From positions 1,612,001 through 1,676,000 of the forward strand of contig NZ_BDCO01000002.1 in assembly GCF_001613545.1 (NCBI RefSeq): a DNA stretch of 64,000 bases, read 5' to 3'. Numbering within the stretch: the first letter of the stretch is position 1; every line of letters starts with the position of its first letter. The stretch comes from Terrimicrobium sacchariphilum (GTDB lineage Bacteria > Verrucomicrobiota > Verrucomicrobiia > Chthoniobacterales > Terrimicrobiaceae). The notes beneath the pieces are model-generated. The model worked only from the letters and a program-made list of their open reading frames with translations, ran no database searches and was not told the origin of the DNA. A program made the position numbers and the translations under genes. Of this stretch, positions 8,810 to 17,077 are shown one piece after another.

Positions 8810-9877
8810 ATGGCGGTACGTCGAGTTTCCCAGAAGAACGTAGCCGATGCGGCAGGCGTCCATGTGACCACGGTTTCGCTCGCGCTGAAGAACAGTCCGC
8901 GCCTGCCGGTTGAGACCCGGGAAAAGATCCAGCGCATCGCACGGGAGTTGGGCTATCAGCCCGATCCAATGCTCTCTGCTCTCACCATTTATCGGCGTAA
9001 GGTTCACCAGCCGTATTTTCAGGGTACGCTGGCCTGGCTCGATAATCTCAAAGGAGGCTCTCAGCCGCCAGCCAAGGCGCGGTATCGCGATTATTGGGAT
9101 GGAGCGGTCGAGCGTTGCTCGGAGCTGGGATACCAGATCGAGGAGTTTTCTACAGACGAGATGTCGCTTTCCCGGATCTCGAAGGTCCTGAAAGCTCGCG
9201 GCATCTCCTGCATCCTGCTGCCTCCGCAGCCCAGGCATCTCTCGCATATCAAGTTTGACTGGGAGAACTTTTGCGCATTGTCCTTCGGCTTCAGCCTTGC
9301 CTTTCCCCGGCTTCACCTGGTGACCAACGCCCAGTACAGGTCGGCGCGTCAGGCGGTACGTACCATCCGTTCCTACGGGTATCGGCGTATCGGATTCACC
9401 ACTCTCCGGGTCATCGAACTGCGGACCGACCAGAATTTTTCCTCCGGGTATCTGGCGGAACACCGGCTGGGACGCCGCGAACCTCTGCCCATTTTTGAGT
9501 TTGATGATGCTCAGAAATCGGTGCGTCGGACGTTCGTCCGAGAGTTTACCAAATGGTTTCGCGCCAATAAACCGGATGCCATCATTTCGCTGGATCACGA
9601 GGTCGCAAATGCCCTGAAGACATTGGAGATCGAACCATCCAAATGCGGCTATGCCTCACTCCATCTGGATAGCGCCGAGTCAGGCGTGGCGGGGATCTGT
9701 CAGAATGACAAGCTCGTGGGCCGTGCTGCAGTTGACTACATCGTGGATATGTACAATCGCAATGAGCGGGGTGTCCCGGGCGTGCCTTATCGCGTACTGG
9801 TGGAGGGGACCTGGGTCGATGGGGCGACGCTACCGCGTCGGGTGAGTCCCACCGTGCCGATAGCGCCCGTGCTCTAG
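8810..9877 (+). CDS. LacI-family transcriptional regulator (copy 1)
   Basis: A DNA-binding regulator that probably senses a sugar from the adjacent glycan-degradation genes. The N-terminal helix-turn-helix is VSQKNVADAAGVHVTTVSLA (about residues 6-25), followed by the hinge region RIARELGYQPDPMLSAL. The effector-binding domain covers residues 60-340, ending LVEGTWVDGATLPRR. It is very similar along its whole length to the regulator at 14044, so the two are paralogues; a third, more distant relative is at 62121. The gene follows the deacetylase in the same direction and its 3' end overlaps the convergent glycosidase gene by 4 bp. A TGGTGTCTTT sequence 37 bp upstream of the ATG recurs before copy 2. 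Confidence 0.92.
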   Translation: MAVRRVSQKNVADAAGVHVTTVSLALKNSPRLPVETREKIQRIARELGYQPDPMLSALTIYRRKVHQPYFQGTLAWLDNLKGGSQPPAKARYRDYWDGAVERCSELGYQIEEFSTDEMSLSRISKVLKARGISCILLPPQPRHLSHIKFDWENFCALSFGFSLAFPRLHLVTNAQYRSARQAVRTIRSYGYRRIGFTTLRVIELRTDQNFSSGYLAEHRLGRREPLPIFEFDDAQKSVRRTFVREFTKWFRANKPDAIISLDHEVANALKTLEIEPSKCGYASLHLDSAESGVAGICQNDKLVGRAAVDYIVDMYNRNERGVPGVPYRVLVEGTWVDGATLPRRVSPTVPIAPVL

Positions 9878-11415
9878 ACGGATAAACTGGTGACGCCCGG
9901 CGGTAATGTCTGCTCGATCCGCTGGCCGTTTACCATCATCACCAGGGTAAATTCCGCAGTGGAGACGGCAGTGACGGCCAAGGGAGAGTGCACTGAGTCA
10001 CGAGCTTCCGCGATGACCGAGACGGTGGCGGTGCCCAGTTGCAGATTGTCGATTCCGTGGCGATCAGACCGCCGAATGGTCCACTCAAGGCGACGGTTTA
10101 CTCCATCGCAGTGCAGCCCCAGGATATTCTCGATAACGAGCGCGATCGGGCCGATGCCTGTCCAGCCGACGAAGTCCTTCATGGCTGGATCGCCGGGGCG
10201 GAAAGGAATCTCCGGCGCATAGTTTTCCCACACCGTGCCAGTGTCGCGAAAAACGGCTTCCATTCCGTCGAGATACCGCGTCGCAGTCTCGGCGGCAAAA
10301 TCCCCGTAGCCACAGCGCTCCAGCCCCTTGATGATGGCGTAGTTTGTCGGCGCCCACACCGCGCCCAGCCAGTAGCCGCCGTTTTCGGTGTAGTCGGGCT
10401 CGTCGGCTGCAAGGGTTGGAAATACGAATGGTCGCCAGAAGCGCGTCTCGTCTTTCAGGTGGGCGACGAGGCGCTCGGCCTGCTCGGATGAGGTAATGCC
10501 CGCCAGCAGAGGCCAGAATCCGCCGGATGTCTTGACTCGTACCTGGGAACCATCATTCCTGACGTCGTAGTAAAAGCCGTCCTCGGCATTCCAGCACCAG
10601 CGATTGATGCGCTCACTGATGGCGGTGGCTTCCTGGCGAAAGCCAGCGGCTTTCTCAGACATGCCGAGTTCTTCGCAGATGGTGGCGAGATCATTGTACT
10701 GAATGACCATCTGGCAGGACATATCGACCCAGCCATTGCCTCCGCGCGGGGCATTGTCCATGCCGCAGCCGAGCGGGGTGTTCCAGTAGAGTCGGTGGAC
10801 GGAGCCGGCGGATTGACGGCCTTTGTCGACCCAGTCTGGCTGGTCGTCATAGTGGTCGGGGTCGCTCTCCGTATTCAACCATGCGACATATTTTTCCAGC
10901 GGAGGCAGCACGGAGGCGAACCGGCTTTTGTCTCCGGTGGTGCGAAATGATTCCGCCTCAGCCCAGCTGAAGAGGGGCGGATTGACAGCATCTCTCGGGC
11001 CTCGGAAATAAAAGTCCGATCCATCGCGACGAATTTCCCGGCAGATAAACCCGCTCGCGTGCTGGCGGGCATAAAAGTTGTCCAGCGACTGCACGGCGGG
11101 AAACGCCCGGTGACCATAGCGGGCAAACATGATCATGAAGATCGTGTCCCATTGGAAAACGTTGCCGTTGAATGCCGCATCCAGATAGTCCGAAACGAGG
11201 CCGGATTCCGCTTCTGGCTGGCGGAGGTGCTGAAAGGCCAGTTCCCAGCACCGCCAGTACATCTCCAGCCATCCGCGGTTCCCGTCCAGAATGGGGCGGG
11301 GCAGCGCTTTTCTCGCATCGGCAAAGCCGGGCAGAGCGCTTGCAGGCTGATAATCTTTCTTTTGAAAATAGGCGCCCCGCGGCGAGTCGGTCGAGGAGGA
11401 GGATTCGGAGGACAT
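9874..11415 (-). CDS. (alpha/alpha)6-barrel glycoside hydrolase, MGH1/GH63/trehalase-like
   Basis: A cytoplasmic-looking 513-residue enzyme (no signal peptide). Motifs such as NGNVFQWDTIFMIMFARYGHRAFP, FSWAEAESFRTTGDKSR, NAPRGGNGWVDMSCQMV, WCWNAEDGFYYDV, YWLGAVWAPTNYAIIKGL and GTVWENYAPE are typical of glucosidase/trehalase-type alpha-toroid hydrolases (mannosylglycerate-hydrolase-like and GH63-like). The likely substrate is an oligosaccharide from the nearby secreted lyase/esterases, but specificity cannot be read. ATG 11415 is preferred over an upstream TTG at 11442 for lack of a ribosome site there. It ends convergently with LacI copy 1 (4-bp overlap) and lies 47 bp downstream of the PEP-CTERM protein gene on the same strand. 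Confidence 0.75.
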   Translation of the reverse strand: MSSESSSSTDSPRGAYFQKKDYQPASALPGFADARKALPRPILDGNRGWLEMYWRCWELAFQHLRQPEAESGLVSDYLDAAFNGNVFQWDTIFMIMFARYGHRAFPAVQSLDNFYARQHASGFICREIRRDGSDFYFRGPRDAVNPPLFSWAEAESFRTTGDKSRFASVLPPLEKYVAWLNTESDPDHYDDQPDWVDKGRQSAGSVHRLYWNTPLGCGMDNAPRGGNGWVDMSCQMVIQYNDLATICEELGMSEKAAGFRQEATAISERINRWCWNAEDGFYYDVRNDGSQVRVKTSGGFWPLLAGITSSEQAERLVAHLKDETRFWRPFVFPTLAADEPDYTENGGYWLGAVWAPTNYAIIKGLERCGYGDFAAETATRYLDGMEAVFRDTGTVWENYAPEIPFRPGDPAMKDFVGWTGIGPIALVIENILGLHCDGVNRRLEWTIRRSDRHGIDNLQLGTATVSVIAEARDSVHSPLAVTAVSTAEFTLVMMVNGQRIEQTLPPGVTSLSV

Positions 11416-11462
11416 TGAGGCAGTTACCCTGACAGGATTCAACCGGCAGAGCCATTCCCAAT

Positions 11463-13889
11463 CTAGGCTTTGCGGCGGCGCAGGACGACCAGGGTGGTCA
11501 GGCCGACGATCAGGCAGGCAAACGTCCCGGGTTCCGGCACTGCCACCGTGAGATTGAGATCGCCGGTCGTCTGGGAAAAGCTCCAGATCTCGTTGCCTTG
11601 GGTAAGAGTCCAGATGCCTCCGCTGTTGGTCAAAGTCCCACTGTAGCTGCCAGCGAGTACGACGGATGAGAAGCTCCCGCTGGTGGAGCCGAAGGAGAAC
11701 AAATCAAAGGTGTAGTCTCCTGTGCCAAAGGTCGTGCCAAGATTGAGCACCAAAGCGCCATCGTAGGTCAGCAGATTGCCGACCATGACGGCGTCAAATG
11801 TGGTCCCTCGCGAGGTGCCGTTGATTTCCATCGTCACCGTGGCCGATGATTGAAGCGTCAGGTTGTTGAGGAACGTGATCTCGCCTGGGCTGTTGCCGGG
11901 TTTGAGGTTGCCCTTGATCGTGGCAGCACCTCCGATGGTGCCGCTGCCACCGAGGGTCGCGCCCGCATCGACTGTCACCGTGCCGGAGCCATTGTTTCCA
12001 TTGATGAGGAGCGTGCCCTCATGAACCAGCGTGCTCGAGTAGTTGCCCGAGCCCGAGAGCGTCAGTGTGTTCGCTCCGATCTTGGAAAGGGCGCGCGTGG
12101 AGGTCTGGTTGGTGGCGTAGGTGAAGTTCCCCGCGGTGGTGTCGATCGCCACGCCGGTTGTCGCATTGAGCGTGAACCCGGACAGCGTGTTGGCGAAGAG
12201 TGAGTCCACATCGGCGGAGGAGTAGTCATTGCTCCCGCCGACGCCGAGGCCGATGAAAGTCCCTGCAGCGGCCGTGACAGTGCTGGCGGAGGACTTGGCG
12301 GACTTGTTCGCAAAGACCAGCGTGCCGCCGCTGACGGTTGTTGCACCCGTATAGGTATTGCTGCCGGAAAGCACCCAGGTGCCAGTTCCGCTCTTTGTCA
12401 CGCTGTTGGTGTATTGTCCGCCGGAGTTTACCCCGACGGATGGGTTGAAGACGTTTCTACCCGTATTGGTCCCGGTCAGAATCAGGGAGTGGACGGTGGT
12501 GCTATTGCTAAAGGAAACGGCGCCGGAGCTCGTAAAACTCAGGGTGTGAGCCGTATTGGCTGCGGAGGAGTCAATCGTTGCCGAAGTCCCCGACCCGAAG
12601 TTTGAAATCGTAAAGAGGCGATCGGTCGAGGCGGTATTGGCCGCTGTGTGCTGGATACCTCCTCCGGCAAAGACAATATCTGCTGCAGAGCCTGCGGCCG
12701 AGCCCTTTCCAAGGCCGCTGGCTTCGTTGATGTTTCCAAATTGTTCGACGTTGGCCATACCGCCCCAGAGCGTCGTTACACCGGTATAAGTATTGAGGCC
12801 CTTGAGATAGGTCGTTCCCGTCAGGCTGGCAGAACTATATACGCCATTTGCATCATAGCGATCTGCTCCGCCCATCAGGGTCACCCCCGTGGTGAAGCCA
12901 GAGGCATTCGCTATCACGGTATCGATGACCAGGGAATTGCCCGCAGTGGCGCCGAGGCGCAAAGTTGATGCTGCGTTGGTAAAGGTCATTGCTCCATTCA
13001 GCGTCAGAGTCGTGCCCGTGGATGAAGCCATGTTGGCAATCAGCGGGCTCCCTCCTGAAACCGTAATGGCGCGATTCGAGCTTTGGCTCGTTGAGCCGAT
13101 ATAGCCGAAGATCCCGCCGCCTGCCATGCCGACTACAGAGTTCGCACCGGTGGACGCGCCGAGACTGGAAACTTCCCCGACATTGCCGATGGATGTGAAG
13201 TAGACGCGGCTGCTTCCGGTGATTTTACTGTCAAACGTATTGCTATCATTGGACAGGACGAGGGCGGGGGTGGTGGACAGGCCGGGCCCGTAAGCGGAGA
13301 ATTGCGTCGCGATGCTGGAGCTGGCTCCGCCGCCGGTGACCAGAGACTTGAGAACAAGCACTCCCGGCTGGGTCACTGTGGCGGTTACGTTGGGATTGGC
13401 CGCGAACTGCACGAGGTGCGCCGCATTCGAGAGATTCAGCGTGACGTCGCTGCTGATGATCGCCTTGGACCCGTTTGGCGAGGGCACCACGACATTGCCC
13501 GCCAGCGAGAGCGTCGTCTGCCCGGCCGTGCCTGTGCCATTCAGCGTGATCGACTCGCTCGTGGTGATGGTGCTGGAGGTCGTTCCAAAGAGGAGATCCT
13601 TGACTGCATAGGTGCCTGCCGTGCCAGAGAAGGAATAGGTGCCAGCACTTCCGATCACACCGAAGTTGATGTCATTCGATGACGTAAAATTGGCCGTTCC
13701 GCCCGAGTAGTTTGCTCCGTCTGTCCACACCGTGCCAGCGGTGCCTCCTGCTACGCCACTTCCATTCCAGACATTGGTTTGTGCCGAAAGCGAACTGAGA
13801 CCAGCGAGAGCAGAGATCGCAAACGCGAGATTGGATGCGTATCGCCGCGCTTTCTTGGTTCGGTGGAGGGAGCGTGAAAGAGGTTTCAT
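11463..13889 (-). CDS. autotransporter-associated beta-strand repeat protein with PEP-CTERM sorting signal
   Basis: An 808-residue secreted surface protein. ATG 13889 gives a basic n-region (MKPLSRSLHRTKKARRY), a hydrophobic core and cleavage after SLSA-QTNVW. The mature part is Ser/Thr/Gly/Asn-rich with imperfect beta-helix repeats, for example GTGTWVLSGSNTYTGATTVS and LSKIGANTLTLSGSGNYSSTLV. Near the C-terminus is GTIGGAATIKGNLKPGNSPG, common in autotransporter-associated repeat proteins. The tail VPEPGTFACLIVGLTTLV then RRRKA is a PEP-CTERM signal: motif, membrane helix, basic end. In the family the signal is processed by an exosortase/archaeosortase-type enzyme; none is in this window. 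The role is probably surface or matrix binding. It is divergent from LacI copy 2. Confidence 0.88.
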   Translation of the reverse strand: MKPLSRSLHRTKKARRYASNLAFAISALAGLSSLSAQTNVWNGSGVAGGTAGTVWTDGANYSGGTANFTSSNDINFGVIGSAGTYSFSGTAGTYAVKDLLFGTTSSTITTSESITLNGTGTAGQTTLSLAGNVVVPSPNGSKAIISSDVTLNLSNAAHLVQFAANPNVTATVTQPGVLVLKSLVTGGGASSSIATQFSAYGPGLSTTPALVLSNDSNTFDSKITGSSRVYFTSIGNVGEVSSLGASTGANSVVGMAGGGIFGYIGSTSQSSNRAITVSGGSPLIANMASSTGTTLTLNGAMTFTNAASTLRLGATAGNSLVIDTVIANASGFTTGVTLMGGADRYDANGVYSSASLTGTTYLKGLNTYTGVTTLWGGMANVEQFGNINEASGLGKGSAAGSAADIVFAGGGIQHTAANTASTDRLFTISNFGSGTSATIDSSAANTAHTLSFTSSGAVSFSNSTTVHSLILTGTNTGRNVFNPSVGVNSGGQYTNSVTKSGTGTWVLSGSNTYTGATTVSGGTLVFANKSAKSSASTVTAAAGTFIGLGVGGSNDYSSADVDSLFANTLSGFTLNATTGVAIDTTAGNFTYATNQTSTRALSKIGANTLTLSGSGNYSSTLVHEGTLLINGNNGSGTVTVDAGATLGGSGTIGGAATIKGNLKPGNSPGEITFLNNLTLQSSATVTMEINGTSRGTTFDAVMVGNLLTYDGALVLNLGTTFGTGDYTFDLFSFGSTSGSFSSVVLAGSYSGTLTNSGGIWTLTQGNEIWSFSQTTGDLNLTVAVPEPGTFACLIVGLTTLVVLRRRKA

Positions 13890-14043
13890 GGAACGATCTG
13901 TTTCTCCGGTGAATGATCCCGCGGAAAAAGCATCGCAACGGCCCATCCATTCACACGATAGAAAGTGGACCGGTTCCAATGGATGGGGCGTTCCGGTTTA
14001 TTTGGTGTCTTTTCAGAGAGGGTTATGTCATAGCGGAGGTGCG

Positions 14044-15108
14044 ATGGCTGTTCGACGTGTCTCCCAGAAAAACATCGCCGAGGCCGCGGGTGTCCATGTG
14101 ACCACTGTGTCCCTGGCTCTTAGGAACAGTAAAAGCTTGCTGCCTGAAACTCGCGAAAAGATCCAACGGATCGCGCGTGAACTAGGCTATCAACCTGACC
14201 CTATGCTCTCGGCGTTGACGGTTTACCGGAAGAAGGTGCAGATGCCGTATTTCCAGGGGACGATCGCCTGGTTGGACAACCTGAAAAAATCGGGCGCCAA
14301 ACCCTCGAGCAAGGTGTTTCCCGAATATTGGGCGGGTGCGCGAGAGCGATGTGAGGAACTGGGGTATCATATTGAGGAGTTCTCCTCCTCCGACATGTCG
14401 CTGACGAGGATTTCCAATATTCTCAAGGCGCGAGGCATCTCCTGCATCTTGCTGCCACCGCAGCCGCGGCAGGTGGCTCATATGAGGATGGATTGGGAGA
14501 ATTACTGCGCTCTTTCCTTTGGGTTCAGCCTGACGCATCCCCGCCTGCACCTGGTCACGAACGCCCAATATCGAGCGGCGCGGCTCGCTGTGCGAACCGT
14601 GCGACGTTACGGTTATCGACGGATCGGACTTGTCACGCTGGACGAGATCGAGGTGCGTACGGATCACAATTTTTCCTCCGGCTACCTTGCCGAGCATCGC
14701 CTCGGCGACCGTAAGCCACTGCCCATTTTTGAGTACAGCTATGGGAAAGCAGCTTCCCGGCGCAGCTATGCCAAGGAATTTGCCAAGTGGTTTCGCAACA
14801 ACCAGCCCGACGCGATCATATACTTGGATAATGATGTGCCAAATGCCTTGAGGGCATTAGGGGTGGGGCCGGATATGTGTGGCCACGCCTCGCTGGCGGC
14901 TCCCGCTGAGGGAGGAGAGCTTGCCGGGGTCCATCAGAATGGCAAGTTGGTCGGGCGCACCGCCGTGGACTATCTCGTCGATATGTACAATCGCAACGAG
15001 CGGGGCGTGCCACAAACTCCCTTCCGTCTGCTCGTGGAAGGTTACTGGGTGGATGGCGAGTCGCTGCCTCGTCGCGTCGTGCCGAGTCGGACCGCGCCGG
15101 CGGATTGA
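14044..15108 (+). CDS. LacI-family transcriptional regulator (copy 2)
   Basis: A paralogue of the regulator at 8810, with the same start (MAVRRVSQKN), helix-turn-helix (IAEAAGVHVTTVSLAL), YRKKVQMPYFQGTIAWLDN linker and C-terminal YLVDMYNRNERGVPQTP. The frame is open further upstream, but ATG 14044 aligns with copy 1 and has a GGAGG nine bases before it, so it is taken as the start. It is divergent from the PEP-CTERM gene with about 154 bp between starts, so it could control that gene as well as itself. TGGTGTCTTT at 14003-14012 matches the sequence before copy 1. The 3' end overlaps the convergent oxidoreductase gene by 67 bp. Confidence 0.92.
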   Translation: MAVRRVSQKNIAEAAGVHVTTVSLALRNSKSLLPETREKIQRIARELGYQPDPMLSALTVYRKKVQMPYFQGTIAWLDNLKKSGAKPSSKVFPEYWAGARERCEELGYHIEEFSSSDMSLTRISNILKARGISCILLPPQPRQVAHMRMDWENYCALSFGFSLTHPRLHLVTNAQYRAARLAVRTVRRYGYRRIGLVTLDEIEVRTDHNFSSGYLAEHRLGDRKPLPIFEYSYGKAASRRSYAKEFAKWFRNNQPDAIIYLDNDVPNALRALGVGPDMCGHASLAAPAEGGELAGVHQNGKLVGRTAVDYLVDMYNRNERGVPQTPFRLLVEGYWVDGESLPRRVVPSRTAPAD

Positions 15109-16100
15109 AGCTCGCGGGCCAGTTGAACGCCCGCTGTGGCTCCGGACAGCCAGGCGGATTCCACGTTGCCACGTCCGAATGCATCGCCCGCCATGTAGAG
15201 CGGGGCAGAGTTAAGGAATCTCCAGTAGGGGATATCGGAGAGAGGTTGGGAGACCTTGGCGTAACGCCACCGATGGACCTGTACCAGGTCGGCCTCTCTC
15301 AGGGTCGGACAGATTCTCCCAGCATGTTCCAGCATGAGTCGGCCGGCGGCAGAGAGATCGCCCTCCAGATGTTCCTGGCTAAAAGCCGAGGAGCCGTGAA
15401 GGACGACAAATCGCCGGAGGGGAGCAGGTGTCCGTTTACTGAAATCCGCACCGAGCCAGGTGAGGACATCATCTTGGGACGTCTGGATGCCTTTCCATTC
15501 CGGAGAGGCTCCCTTCAGCTCCACGATGGCTGCCAGGCAAGGATCAACGCGTATGAACTCCAGAGCGAAGCGATTGGGCTCGTCGAAGAAGCTCCCAAGG
15601 AGCTTCTGCCCCTGAGGAAAAGGCAGGGTGGAAAGGATGGCCTTTGATCGGATGATCTGGCCGTTTTCGCATTCGGTGAGGAAGTCGTTGGCATCCATCC
15701 TGATCGAGGTGACGAGATGGTCGTGCAGCACATTCACCGAGCGAAAACAGTCCTTTGCCAGCGACGTCATGCCTCGCGGGCAGGCGTAGCGCGAGTGGAT
15801 TTCGTCGTCCCGGGGAGAAGAGACGGCACCGTCTTCGAAACGGTGAAAACCGGAGCACCACTCGAAACATGTGCCTTCTGAAATCCATCGGCGAACGGTT
15901 TCTGCAAAATCTGCCGAACGCACTGTAAAGAACTGTGCGCCATGATCGACCGGGATGCCGGCGATCCTTCGTGTGGCGGTGCGCCCTCCGACGCCACGGC
16001 TCTTGTCCAGCACAGCGAGGGTAAGGCCAGCCGCACGCAATGGCTCTATCGCTGCTCCTGCCGCCAGGCCCGCCCCGAGGATGGCCACATCGACATCCAT
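15042..16100 (-). CDS. renalase-like FAD-dependent amine/NAD(P)H oxidoreductase
   Basis: An FAD-binding enzyme with an N-terminal Rossmann motif (AILGAGLAAGAAIEPL), then LDKSRGVGGRTATRRI and DHGAQFFTVRS, a signature of renalase-like and flavin amine oxidase-like proteins. The C-terminal FAD-contact region reads PLYMAGDAFGRGNVESAWLSG. It is probably cytoplasmic. ATG 16100 begins two bases after the stop of the upstream SRPBCC gene, consistent with translational coupling; ATG 16136 is an in-frame alternative overlapping that gene. The last 67 bp overlap the 3' end of LacI copy 2 on the other strand. The physiological substrate is unknown. Confidence 0.8.
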   Translation of the reverse strand: MDVDVAILGAGLAAGAAIEPLRAAGLTLAVLDKSRGVGGRTATRRIAGIPVDHGAQFFTVRSADFAETVRRWISEGTCFEWCSGFHRFEDGAVSSPRDDEIHSRYACPRGMTSLAKDCFRSVNVLHDHLVTSIRMDANDFLTECENGQIIRSKAILSTLPFPQGQKLLGSFFDEPNRFALEFIRVDPCLAAIVELKGASPEWKGIQTSQDDVLTWLGADFSKRTPAPLRRFVVLHGSSAFSQEHLEGDLSAAGRLMLEHAGRICPTLREADLVQVHRWRYAKVSQPLSDIPYWRFLNSAPLYMAGDAFGRGNVESAWLSGATAGVQLARELQSAGAVRLGTTRRGSDSPSTQ

Positions 16101-16102
16101 GA

Positions 16103-16576
16103 CTATTGGGAGGGTGTTGGCTGGCTGAAGAGGCATCGGATCGCGAGCTCGCGATAGTCAAAGATATCCCGGAGTTGCCGTTTCACAAAGGGAAGAGCGA
16201 GATTTCCCAAGACGCCAAAAGGGAGGCTATAGCGGACAACGTCGCACATGATCGTGTGTTCTCCCTCAGCGTGGAACTCATGCCGATGGACCCACTCGGC
16301 ATACGGTCCCGTGACTTGCACATCTGTAAAACTGTGGGGAGGGTCCCATTCTGCGATCTGGCTACGCCAGCGGAGCGGGATGCCAGCAATGCGTAACTGA
16401 TAGTCAATCATGAGGTTGCGTTTCATGTCGAGTGGGTGCGCGCTGGCGATGCGAAAGCCCATGCCGGGGGGGGTGATCCGCTCCAGATTGCGAGCGTTGG
16501 CAAAGAAGGGGAAAACCTCCGCCAGCGGTCGAGGCACATGCGTCGTGCGTTCCAGGATGTGTGTGCGAGTTGCCAC
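16103..16576 (-). CDS. SRPBCC-family (START-like) ligand-binding protein
   Basis: A 157-residue protein with the features of small SRPBCC cyclase/dehydrase-type proteins: TTHVPRPLAEVFPFFANARNLERITPP at the start, HPLDMKRNLMIDYQLRIAGIPLRWRSQI in the middle, and FTDVQVTGPYAEWVHRHEF with LALPFVKRQLRDIFDYRE at the end. The family binds hydrophobic ligands in a deep cavity. Relatives are sometimes labelled cell-division inhibitors or found next to nucleotide-sugar epimerases, so the name is unreliable. It is first of a two-gene unit with the renalase-like oxidoreductase (2-bp gap) and divergent from the SWIB gene. Confidence 0.78.
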   Translation of the reverse strand: MATRTHILERTTHVPRPLAEVFPFFANARNLERITPPGMGFRIASAHPLDMKRNLMIDYQLRIAGIPLRWRSQIAEWDPPHSFTDVQVTGPYAEWVHRHEFHAEGEHTIMCDVVRYSLPFGVLGNLALPFVKRQLRDIFDYRELAIRCLFSQPTPSQ

Positions 16577-16689
16577 GTCGAGAATTGCTTACGCTGCAAG
16601 CCCCTGCCGGGACGCGATTTTGCCTCAAAAAACGACCTGTAATTCTGATTTGCCTGTCGAGGGAAACACTGAGAGAATCCGCCGGACGT

Positions 16690-16962
16690 ATGGCAACCAC
16701 CAAGAAACCCACGAAAGCAAATTCCGCCCTTGCAAAACCCGTTCAGCCGGATGAAGTCCTCGCGAAGGTCGTCGGCTCGACGCCCCTTCCCCGTACGGAA
16801 CTCACCAAGAAGATCTGGGACTACATCAAGAAGAACGGTCTGCAGGACGAGAAGAAGAAGACCCTCATCAACGCTGACGACGCCCTGAAGGCGGTGTTTG
16901 GCGGCAAGAAGCAGGTGACGATGTTTGAGATGACCAAGCTGGTCAACGCTCACGTCAGCTAA
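16690..16962 (+). CDS. SWIB/MDM2-domain protein
   Basis: A 90-residue protein consisting of a Lys/Ala-rich N-terminal tail (ATTKKPTKANSALAKP) and one SWIB/MDM2 domain: PLPRTELTKKIWDYIKKNGLQ, then KKKTLINADDALKAVFGGKKQVTMFEMTKLVNAHV. SWIB domains are best known from eukaryotic chromatin remodellers. Stand-alone bacterial versions occur in Chlamydiae and Verrucomicrobiota, where a DNA- or nucleoid-related role is supposed but not established. ATG 16690 starts directly before the basic tail. The gene is monocistronic, with a strong terminator right after it, and is divergent from the SRPBCC gene. Confidence 0.9.
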   Translation: MATTKKPTKANSALAKPVQPDEVLAKVVGSTPLPRTELTKKIWDYIKKNGLQDEKKKTLINADDALKAVFGGKKQVTMFEMTKLVNAHVS

Positions 16963-16984
16963 AAATCCCCCCTTATCATCTTTT

Positions 16985-17022
16985 AAAAAGCGGACGCAGG
17001 CTCTCTGCGTCCGCTTTTTTTT
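16985..17022 (+). terminator. rho-independent terminator after the SWIB gene
   Basis: An 11-bp perfect inverted repeat (AGCGGACGCAG / CTGCGTCCGCT, arms at 16989-16999 and 17005-17015) encloses a 5-base loop and is followed by a run of T. It lies 22 bp after the SWIB stop codon. Confidence 0.92.
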
Positions 17023-17077
17023 GTGGTTTGCAGTAAAAAATCTTCATAGTCGGCGCGCAAACGGTTAAAGCGGCGGC

